Source: Bacteroides clarus YIT 12056 (lineage in GTDB: Bacteria > Bacteroidota > Bacteroidia > Bacteroidales > Bacteroidaceae). Taken from it: a DNA stretch of 64,000 nt. A program made the position numbers and the translations under genes. Position 1 is the stretch's first letter; every line of letters starts with the position of its first letter. The notes under the pieces were generated by a model. It was not told where the DNA came from. It made no database searches and saw only the letters and a list, made by a program, of their open reading frames with translations. Shown one piece after another: positions 56,023 through 63,139 of this stretch. Location: the NCBI RefSeq assembly GCF_900129655.1, contig NZ_FQWK01000004.1:372001-436000 (forward strand), in the 5' to 3' direction.

Positions 56023-57222
56023 ATGAAAAGTTTCAAGTTTTATCTGATGGCGGCTCTCGTAGCGGCCGCAACTTGCGCGGGATTCACTTCCTGCAGTGAC
56101 GACGACGATGCGGAAAGTACCGTAAATCCCGCAACCAGGGTAGTAGCCGAAACCAAGAAGCATGATACCGCTATCCTGCTCTGTACGTTCGGAAGCACTT
56201 ATAACGAGTCGTTGGATGTATACAACGACATCATCGCCGATTTCCAGAAGCAGTTCCCTCAAACAGACATCTACATGTCGTTCACCTCACGTACCTGTAT
56301 CGGCCGTGCAGAGGCTTCTACCGGCGAGGCGCGCTACAAACTGGACCAATGGCTGAAAGCTATCGGCGATGCGGGATATGCACGCGTAGCCGTACAGTCG
56401 CTTCACGTTATCCCCGGTGAGGAATACCTCTCGCTGATGAATACCGATATCAAGAAAAACTTTATGATTGACTGGTACCCGCACATCGACGTACTGAAAG
56501 GCGCCAACCTGCTCTCTACCGATGACGATACGGAAGAAGTGGCACGGGTTCTTTACACTCATTACAAGGACAAACTGGCCGACAAGAAGAACATCGTTCT
56601 CCTGATGGGACACGGTAACCCCGATGTGAACTACAATGCCAACATCAAGTACTCCGAAACCCAAACCGCCTTGCAAGCCCTCGCCGCGAACAAGAATATC
56701 TTCGTAGGTACCGTAGACTACGGCGAAATGCTTTTCTGGCCGAAAGAAGAGGAAGAGAAAGCCGCAGACCGTATACCGGTAGCCTCTCCCGACCAAATGA
56801 TAAGCAGCTACCCCGGCTGCATCTACTCACAAGTGATGGAGTATTGCAAAGACAATAACCTGCAACCCGCAGACGTAACCGTTTACCTCGCTCCTTTCAT
56901 GTCCATCGCCGGCGACCACGCCCACAACGACCTTTGGGGTATCGAAGCGATAGCCGAAAACAAAGGCTCGGACGAAGTGGAACTCAACACCAACGAATAC
57001 AGTTGGCGCGAACGTCTGGAAAAAGCAGGTTTCAAGGTAGACAGAGCATTTGAAGCCCACCCCGTAGGCCAGGCCGATGCCGACCACGGTATCAAAGACG
57101 GTTGCGGTATCAAAGCTTTGGGCAGCTATCCCGAAATACGTGCAATCTGGGTGAACCACCTGAAAGAACAATGGGATGCCGACGCTTGGGAAAACGGTGA
57201 AGGGTATCAACCGGAAGCATAA
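56023..57222 (+). CDS. CbiK-family chelatase as a surface-type lipoprotein
   Basis: 399 residues. A lipoprotein signal ends FTSC with acceptor Cys24, followed by SDDDD, which matches the Bacteroides lipoprotein surface-export signature (Ser plus acidic run after Cys). Residues 45-395 match CbiK (sirohydrochlorin cobaltochelatase): ILLCTFGSTYNESLD, His197 in LLMGHGNPD and His299 in AGDHAHND are the metal-binding His. CbiK of the cobalamin pathway is normally cytoplasmic and about 260-300 residues, so export and the roughly 60-residue insertions are unusual. It probably shares a transcript with the receptor. Confidence 0.88.
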   Translation: MKSFKFYLMAALVAAATCAGFTSCSDDDDAESTVNPATRVVAETKKHDTAILLCTFGSTYNESLDVYNDIIADFQKQFPQTDIYMSFTSRTCIGRAEASTGEARYKLDQWLKAIGDAGYARVAVQSLHVIPGEEYLSLMNTDIKKNFMIDWYPHIDVLKGANLLSTDDDTEEVARVLYTHYKDKLADKKNIVLLMGHGNPDVNYNANIKYSETQTALQALAANKNIFVGTVDYGEMLFWPKEEEEKAADRIPVASPDQMISSYPGCIYSQVMEYCKDNNLQPADVTVYLAPFMSIAGDHAHNDLWGIEAIAENKGSDEVELNTNEYSWRERLEKAGFKVDRAFEAHPVGQADADHGIKDGCGIKALGSYPEIRAIWVNHLKEQWDADAWENGEGYQPEA

Positions 57223-57349
57223 CGTTCTTCCTTTTACCGACAGATGTCCGGCTAAGAAAGAACATCTTTGTCCCACTGCCGGAAAACGACAAATATTTTC
57301 TTAATTCAATAGGGAAGAAAAGGAGAAAAAAGGCAGAGGCAGAGAGAAA

Positions 57350-57386
57350 AAGCGGGTATTTCTCATTTCGGGAGAGATACCCGCTT
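57350..57386. terminator. Strong hairpin after the CbiK-like lipoprotein gene
   Basis: AAGCGGGTAT (57350-57359) pairs with ATACCCGCTT (57377-57386), the inner stem extended by TTCTC/GAGAG. The plus strand lacks a T run after it, while the minus strand has a short T run (CTTTTTCTC), so its direction as a terminator is unclear. Confidence 0.5.
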
Positions 57387-57874
57387 ATTATATTAATAAT
57401 CAAACCATTAAATCAAAATTTTAAAGAATATCCAAACTTTTTCAGGTTCATTCCAAGGGTCGTTTCCTATATGACCCTCTTTGGCCGCCATAAAACAAAT
57501 CATCCCAACGCCGAATGACAACATTTTTCTATAAAAAGACAAGATAAGCACAACCCTCTTTCACAAGCAGCTCCTCTCATTTGCAAACCATCCGGAAACC
57601 CTAAAAATCATCTGTGCCGAATGGGCATATCAACCAGGCAACACTCTTCTTTTTTATTTTACAAAATAAGATTCCGATTCATAATGACGATTAATATTGC
57701 CCAAGCATCCTATTTTTCACAATCATCTATAAATCAAATAAATACCTTAAAAATAGGCGGCTAAATAGGGGCAATAAGGAAATGAGCCTAAAAACGACCC
57801 TTTCCTTAAGAGCCCATCAAGTAAAAATAACCGACAGCACCCCCTTTCTCATCCGTCTTACAAGCTAAAAATAT

Positions 57875-57970
57875 TCATCCCATGAGACCAAACCAACCGT
57901 CTCACGAGATGAAAACATTCATCCCGCGAGACAAAGCGAATCATCCCGTAAGACCGATTGCATTATCCCG
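57875..57970. repeat. 22-nt periodic array of 14-nt TCATCCCGTGAGAC-like units (locus 2)
   Basis: Units start at 57875 (TCATCCCATGAGAC), 57899 (GTCTCACGAGATGA, inverted), 57919 (TCATCCCGCGAGAC), 57941 (TCATCCCGTAAGAC), and a half unit at 57963 (TTATCCCG). Spacing is 24, 20, 22 and 22 nt. It ends 32 nt before the -7 element of the second receptor transcript. Same motif and period as 27457-27558. Confidence 0.8.
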
Positions 57971-58001
57971 CCCTTTCCTTCATCAATTAAAAATAAACCC
58001 C

Positions 58002-58009
58002 TATCTTTG
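58002..58009 (+). promoter_or_regulatory. -7 element of the second receptor transcript
   Basis: TATCTTTG, an exact TAnnTTTG, predicts a start near 58016 at the 5' edge of the riboswitch. Confidence 0.55.
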
Positions 58010-58015
58010 TCACCG

Positions 58016-58270
58016 CTTAGGTGATACACCCGTTGTTCCAACGAGTTGTATAAAAGGGAATCCGGTGCGAAGCCGGAACAGTGCCCGCTACTGTAAAGCC
58101 ACTTTGCCCCGTCCGCTTACCGCGGCAACGGAGCATACGGAAAACATTCTTCAAAACGATGCCACTGTCTTACAGACGGCTGCCGATAGCAAGCGCCGGT
58201 TCGGGCGCATCGCAGTCCGGGGGACGGGAAGGTGTGGTTTTCCGCAGGGCTGAGTCAGGAAACCTGCCTT
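58016..58270 (+). promoter_or_regulatory. Cobalamin riboswitch upstream of the second TonB receptor
   Basis: Contains GGGAATCCGGTGCGAAGCCG, CCCGCTACTGTAA, GCCACTGTC, GACGGGAAGG and GAGTCAGGAAACCTGCC in aptamer order. It is longer than the 53557 copy, with GC-rich extra stems (one near 58192-58212, GCGCCGGTTCGGGCGC). A GGCG...CGCC hairpin follows at 58271-58291, before the start at 58338. Confidence 0.93.
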
Positions 58271-58337
58271 GGCGATTACACAGTCAACGCCTTCCCGGGG
58301 TCAGGAAGACAAGTATTAATCTTACATTTTTCAATAA

Positions 58338-60572
58338 ATGAGAACCAAATGTTTATTGGCAGCCATGCTGTGCTGCCTGACACCCCTGCTCCATGCCCAG
58401 ACCGCATTGAGCGGAAAAGTGGTGAGTGCCGGCACCAACGAGCCCCTCGTAGGGGTAAATATCCGCGTAGACAACAGTCTGACGGGATGCACCACCAACG
58501 GAAGAGGAGAATTTACCATCGACAACCTGTCCGGCGGACAGCACACGCTGCGCTTCTCCTACATCGGCTTCACCCCCGGGAAATACACTACGGACGGACA
58601 GGAGACCGATATCCTCGTAAAGCTGGAAGAGAGTTACAGCAACCTCAGCCAGGTGGTAGTGACCGGAACCGGTACGCACCGCCGCATGACGGACAGCCCC
58701 GTTCCCGTCTCCGTAATCACGGCCAAAGAAATAGGCGGCGCCAACGTATCCACGCTGGAAGAAGCGCTGGTGAAACTGACTCCCAACATATCTTCCTACA
58801 CCAACGGCATGGGCACTACCATGAGCCTGAACGGCATCAACGAGGACTACATACTGATACTGGAAAACGGCAAGCGTCTGGCAGGCGAAGACCGCTACAC
58901 GCGCATCAACGTGGCCAACATCAAGCGCATCGAGATACTGAACGGCGCAGCATCCGCCCTGTACGGAAGCGATGCCATAGGCGGCGTTATCAACATCATC
59001 ACGGACGATGCCCGGAACACCGTAAACGTATCCAGCTACACCCACTACTCCGGCGAGGGACGCCTGACGGAAAGCGTCAATGCCGATGTCAATGCGGGCA
59101 AGTTCTCCTCTTACACTTCCTACCAGCGCCGTCAGGCAGGAAGCTGGCAGAACAACAACATCGACGAGAACGGCTACGAAACCGGACGTCCTACTTCCGT
59201 AGGCTTCTACTCCAACACCGTAAACCAGCGTTTCGTGTTCAATGCCACAGATAAACTGTCGTTCTACGCGCGCGGTACTTATTATGATAATAAAACCCGC
59301 CGTCCGCAGGATGCCACCTACTATGCCAAAAGCAAAGGCCAGTTCGTGCAGAAAGACGCCTATACCTACAACCTGAGACACGAGACCTATACCTATGGCG
59401 CCGGCATGAAGTACATGATAAACCGTTCGGCCTACATCGACGCGGAATTCTACTCGGACAATTTCTCGTCGGACTATATGTACTTCAAGAAATCGGGCAG
59501 CTATCTGCCGGGCGACCAAGTAACCCGCAAGCAAGTGCGCTACTACAACGGAAACATCAAAGGTATCTTCCGTCTGGGCAACCGCAACAAGCTGTCCGCC
59601 GGAGTGGAATACGTAAACGAGGGGCTTGAGAGCGAATCGGACAACATCGACTCCCGCCACATGTACACCCTCGCTTTCTATGCGCAGGATGAAATAAAAC
59701 TGCCCCTGAACCTGCAAGCCGTACTGGGCATACGCTACATCTACAACGAGAACTTCAAGAATTATGCCACTCCCAACGTATCGCTGATGTACAAGCTCGG
59801 CGGACTGAACCTGCGCGCCGCCTATGCGGCAGGCTTCCGTACGCCTACCCTGTCGCAACTCTACGCCACCGACGAATCCAAGACCAGCAACCGCTACACC
59901 ACGGGCAACGTCGGTTTGAAACCGGAAAAGAACAACTTCTACTCGCTGAATGCGGAGTACAACTACCGCCGGCTCTCCGTGTCCGTCACCGGGTTCATCA
60001 ACGACATCCGCGACATGATAAACTACCGCACTCTCTCCGACCAGGAAATACACGACATGGGACTGGACGACAAGCACGCCACCTTCGACGAGATACGCCA
60101 GCGCGACAACGTGGACAAAGCCAAGACCAAAGGCATCAGCCTGAACGCCAGCCTGAACCTGGGCGCGGGCTTCAGGGCAGGCGGCGGATACACGTACATG
60201 GACACCGAAGCCAGGCAGTTGCAAGCCGACGGCAGCTACGAAGTGTCGCCCATAGACAAAAGCGTCAGGCACATGGGGAACATCAACGGCCAGTGGGAAC
60301 ACGCCTGGAACTTCTACCGCCTGAACGTAAACGTGCACGGACACCTGCAAGGCGAACGCTACTCGCAAACGTACGGTTACGCTCCCAAATTCCAGCAATG
60401 GGATTTGAACACCCGCCATACCTTCAACCTGCAATCCGTGATTCTGGAACCGGGCATAGGCATCGAAAACATCTTCGACAAGACAGACGACCGCCCCTGG
60501 AACAACAACTTCTCCACGCTCAACCCGGGACGCTCGGTGTATGTGAGCCTGTCGGTACGATTCAAGAAATAA
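58338..60572 (+). CDS. TonB-dependent receptor with carboxypeptidase-regulatory-like domain (BtuB-like)
   Basis: 744 residues. Signal peptide (to about residue 20), a CarboxypepD-regulatory-like beta domain (about 22-105, LSGKVVSAGTNEPLVGVNI), TonB-box-like QVVVTGTGTH, a plug (LEEALVKLTPNISSYTNG; RIEILNGAASALYGSDAIGGVINI) and a barrel ending SVYVSLSVRFKK. It is a paralogue of the 53888 receptor with the extra N-terminal domain typical of Bacteroidota. A cobalamin riboswitch controls it and a second exported CbiK-like gene follows 40 nt later. Confidence 0.9.
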   Translation: MRTKCLLAAMLCCLTPLLHAQTALSGKVVSAGTNEPLVGVNIRVDNSLTGCTTNGRGEFTIDNLSGGQHTLRFSYIGFTPGKYTTDGQETDILVKLEESYSNLSQVVVTGTGTHRRMTDSPVPVSVITAKEIGGANVSTLEEALVKLTPNISSYTNGMGTTMSLNGINEDYILILENGKRLAGEDRYTRINVANIKRIEILNGAASALYGSDAIGGVINIITDDARNTVNVSSYTHYSGEGRLTESVNADVNAGKFSSYTSYQRRQAGSWQNNNIDENGYETGRPTSVGFYSNTVNQRFVFNATDKLSFYARGTYYDNKTRRPQDATYYAKSKGQFVQKDAYTYNLRHETYTYGAGMKYMINRSAYIDAEFYSDNFSSDYMYFKKSGSYLPGDQVTRKQVRYYNGNIKGIFRLGNRNKLSAGVEYVNEGLESESDNIDSRHMYTLAFYAQDEIKLPLNLQAVLGIRYIYNENFKNYATPNVSLMYKLGGLNLRAAYAAGFRTPTLSQLYATDESKTSNRYTTGNVGLKPEKNNFYSLNAEYNYRRLSVSVTGFINDIRDMINYRTLSDQEIHDMGLDDKHATFDEIRQRDNVDKAKTKGISLNASLNLGAGFRAGGGYTYMDTEARQLQADGSYEVSPIDKSVRHMGNINGQWEHAWNFYRLNVNVHGHLQGERYSQTYGYAPKFQQWDLNTRHTFNLQSVILEPGIGIENIFDKTDDRPWNNNFSTLNPGRSVYVSLSVRFKK

Positions 60573-60612
60573 AACAGTAACCATTTGTATAAAACAGCAA
60601 TCACTTTCGTTT

Positions 60613-61563
60613 ATGAAAGCCTCTCTTCTCTCTCTGCTCCTTGCCGTTTCTCTCTTCTGCGCCGCGCACGAAGGGGGAAACTTCGTGTCGAGCGATATGC
60701 TCGCAAGTATGAAACCCGGCGAAAAGGCCGCGTTGCTTATGGTGCACTTCGGCACGACGCACGACGATACGCGCGCGCAGACGATTGACGCCGTCAATGC
60801 CCAGGCGCGCAAGGCTTTTCCCGACCTGGAATTTCGCGAAGCCTACACTTCGCGCATCATCATACGCCGCCTCAAGGCGCGCGGCATCGACAAACCCACC
60901 CCGCTGGACGCGCTGCTCCAACTGCGTGGAGAGGGCTATACGCACATTATCGTGCAAAGCACCAATATCATCGACGGCGTGGAAATGGAGTCGCTCCGCC
61001 GTGATGTGGAAAGCGTGCTGCCTTTCTTCAAGGAGATACGCGTAGGCACTCCCCTGCTCTATTCGGTGGAAGACGCGGAAAAAGTAGCCGGTATTCTGGG
61101 ACGACGCCTCGATGCTTCGGTACGGCAGGGCGCCAAGAAGAAGTCCCAAGAGCACTTCGTATTGGTGGGACACGGCACTTATACGCCCGGTACCGCTGCG
61201 TACAGTCAAATGGACTATATGCTGAAAGCGGCCGGATTCGGCAACTTCCATGTGGGGACCATCGAAGGCTATCCCACCTTTGAAACCATGCTGGCGCAAC
61301 TGAAAGCGGCCCAGGCAAAGAGCGTGACGCTCGTCCCTTTTATGTTTGTAGCCGGCGACCACGCCAAGAACGATATTGCCGGAGAATGGCGGGAGATGCT
61401 TGAGAAAGAAGGCTATACCGTTCATGTGCGTATGGAAGGTTTGGGGCAAATACCTGAAATACAGGAGATATTCACAGACCATATCCGTTTCGGGCTGAAG
61501 CACCGCATGCAGGGCATCATGGAAAAGAAAGCGGCCTATGCGGCAGGAGAAAAAAACGAGTGA
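60613..61563 (+). CDS. Exported CbiK-family cobaltochelatase-like protein
   Basis: 316 residues. The N-terminus MKASLLSLLLAVSLFCAAHEGG is a secretory signal peptide; the Cys at 17 lacks a good lipobox. Residues 38-305 match CbiK: ALLMVHFGTTHDDTR, His187 in LVGHGTYTPG and His250 in FVAGDHAKND are the metal-binding His. A periplasmic chelatase form is known from sulphate-reducing bacteria. Here it could insert cobalt into sirohydrochlorin only if substrate reaches the periplasm, so a transport-linked role is equally possible. It follows the second receptor. Confidence 0.88.
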   Translation: MKASLLSLLLAVSLFCAAHEGGNFVSSDMLASMKPGEKAALLMVHFGTTHDDTRAQTIDAVNAQARKAFPDLEFREAYTSRIIIRRLKARGIDKPTPLDALLQLRGEGYTHIIVQSTNIIDGVEMESLRRDVESVLPFFKEIRVGTPLLYSVEDAEKVAGILGRRLDASVRQGAKKKSQEHFVLVGHGTYTPGTAAYSQMDYMLKAAGFGNFHVGTIEGYPTFETMLAQLKAAQAKSVTLVPFMFVAGDHAKNDIAGEWREMLEKEGYTVHVRMEGLGQIPEIQEIFTDHIRFGLKHRMQGIMEKKAAYAAGEKNE

Positions 61564-61603
61564 GAAAGTTGCATTTTCATGCCTTAATGTGATAAATAGA
61601 ATG

Positions 61604-61611
61604 TATCTTTG
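61604..61611 (+). promoter_or_regulatory. -7 element of the cbiHC transcript
   Basis: TATCTTTG, an exact TAnnTTTG, predicts a start near 61618. No -33 TTTG at normal spacing. Confidence 0.5.
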
Positions 61612-61617
61612 TAGACT

Positions 61618-61634
61618 GTAAGCGCAACGCTTAC
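61618..61634 (+). promoter_or_regulatory. Perfect 17-nt hairpin at the predicted 5' end of the cbiHC mRNA
   Basis: GTAAGCG / CGCTTAC around a CAA loop, starting exactly where transcription is predicted to begin. It could stabilise the message or be an operator. It has the same 7-3-7 geometry as the palindromes upstream of gyrA. Confidence 0.5.
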
Positions 61635-61672
61635 CATGCTCTGCAAGACAGAAGCGATAAGCCAGATAGCAA

Positions 61673-63097
61673 ATGAAACAATCCAAAATAATCGTTGCCG
61701 GCATCGGTCCGGGTAATGAGCAAGACATAACACCCGCCGTAATTACCGCTTTGCAGGAAGCCGATGCAGTAGTGGGATATAAATACTACTTCCGTTTTGT
61801 CACTCCACACTTACGTCCCGGTACGGAATGTATCGATACGGGAATGAAGCGGGAACGCGTCCGCGCCGAACAGGCTTTTGAACTGGCGGAACAGGGAAAA
61901 ACGGTGTGCGTCATCAGTTCGGGCGATGCCGGGATTTACGGTATGACGCCCCTTGTGCATGAGATGAAGCGGGAACGGAACAGCGACGTAGAGATTGTTT
62001 CCCTGCCGGGTATCAGCGCGTTTCAGAAAGCGGCTTCCCTGCTGGGAGCTCCTGTGGGACATGACTTCTGCGTTATCTCCCTCTCAAACCTGATGACACC
62101 GTGGGAACGCATCGAGAAACGCATCATTGCCGCTGCCGCAGCCGATTTCGTGACAGCCGTCTACAATCCCAAAAGCGATGGCCGCTACTGGCAACTTTAC
62201 CGGCTGAAAGAGCTGTTCCTGCAGGAAGGGCGATCACCGCAGACGCCCGTAGGATATGTGCGCCAAGCGGGACGTCCCGAACAGGAAGTGCACATAACGA
62301 CGCTGGAAGCGTTCGACCCCGAAGAGACGGATATGTTTACCGTTGTACTGATAGGCAATTCGCAGTCGTACGAATGGAACGGAGCGATGATTACTCCGCG
62401 GGGATATTACCGGGAAGAGGCGGAAACCCACCCTCGGCAACTCCCGACCAACAAAGGACAGGATATTATGATACGGAGTTTCCGCACCATCGAGAAAGAG
62501 CTCAAGAACGGGAACATCCCCCTCGATCATAAATGGGCGTTGCTGCATGCCATCCATACCACCGCGGACTTTGAAATGGAAAAGCTGCTGCGCACAGACG
62601 ACAAAGCAGTGGAAACATTATATCAAGGTATCATCGGAAAGCGTATACGGACTATCGTCACAGATGTGACAATGGCCGCCAGCGGTATTCGCAAAGGGGC
62701 TTTGGAGCGTTTGGGCGTAGAGGTGAAATGCTACCTCGGCGACCCTCGCACCGCAGCGATGGCAACGGAGAAAGGAATCACCCGCACACAGGCCGGCACA
62801 CGCCTTGCCGTCGAAGACCATCCCGACGCCCTCTTTGTATTCGGCAACGCTCCGACAGCCTTAATGGAACTCTGCGACCTTATACGCAAAGGGAAAGCGC
62901 ATCCGGCAGGGATTATCGCCGCTCCGGTGGGCTTTGTGCACGTACAGGAGTCCAAGCACATGATAAAGCCTTTCACCGCCATCCCGAAGATAATCGTGGA
63001 AGGGCGCAAAGGCGGAAGCAACCTTGCCGCGACATTGGTAAACGCCATTTTGTGCTACAATGACGCGGAGCAACTGCGACCGGGACGGGACGTGTGA
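61673..63097 (+). CDS. cbiHC: CbiH-CbiC fusion: cobalt-factor III C17-methyltransferase and cobalt-precorrin-8 methylmutase
   Basis: 474 residues. Residues 1-245 are a tetrapyrrole methylase (IIVAGIGPGNEQDITP, VISSGDAGIYGM, VVLIGNSQSY) of the CbiH/CobJ type that adds the C17 methyl and contracts the ring. Residues 270-470 are CbiC/CobH, moving methyl from C11 to C12, with the catalytic His probably His295 (AIHTTADFE). Non-adjacent pathway steps are joined in one polypeptide. It is followed after 42 nt by cbiET. Confidence 0.93.
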   Translation: MKQSKIIVAGIGPGNEQDITPAVITALQEADAVVGYKYYFRFVTPHLRPGTECIDTGMKRERVRAEQAFELAEQGKTVCVISSGDAGIYGMTPLVHEMKRERNSDVEIVSLPGISAFQKAASLLGAPVGHDFCVISLSNLMTPWERIEKRIIAAAAADFVTAVYNPKSDGRYWQLYRLKELFLQEGRSPQTPVGYVRQAGRPEQEVHITTLEAFDPEETDMFTVVLIGNSQSYEWNGAMITPRGYYREEAETHPRQLPTNKGQDIMIRSFRTIEKELKNGNIPLDHKWALLHAIHTTADFEMEKLLRTDDKAVETLYQGIIGKRIRTIVTDVTMAASGIRKGALERLGVEVKCYLGDPRTAAMATEKGITRTQAGTRLAVEDHPDALFVFGNAPTALMELCDLIRKGKAHPAGIIAAPVGFVHVQESKHMIKPFTAIPKIIVEGRKGGSNLAATLVNAILCYNDAEQLRPGRDV

Positions 63098-63139
63098 AAC
63101 AACGGTTAAGGATTAACGATTAGTGGTGAGCGATTGGTT

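Larger units (their letters stand above)
57223..58001. other. 780-nt intergenic region between the two receptor modules
   Basis: No credible gene. Contains a strong hairpin at 57350-57386, a smaller hairpin GGGTCG...TGACCC near 57457-57476 (AGGGTC / GACCCT), scattered TCATCCC half sites (for example near 57499) and the 14-nt repeat array at 57875-57970. The composition is AT-rich compared with the flanking genes. Confidence 0.6.

Noticed and set aside
57849..57970. CRISPR-like array
   Set aside because: Units are 14 nt, in both orientations, with 6-10 nt gaps, and no cas genes are present; this is not a CRISPR.
58353..60812. 819-codon open frame on the minus strand opposite the second TonB receptor
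   Set aside because: Its composition (Val, Gly, Arg and Ala rich, no domain) is that of an antisense shadow; the plus-strand receptor has signal peptide, plug and barrel. No ribosome site or promoter supports the antisense frame.
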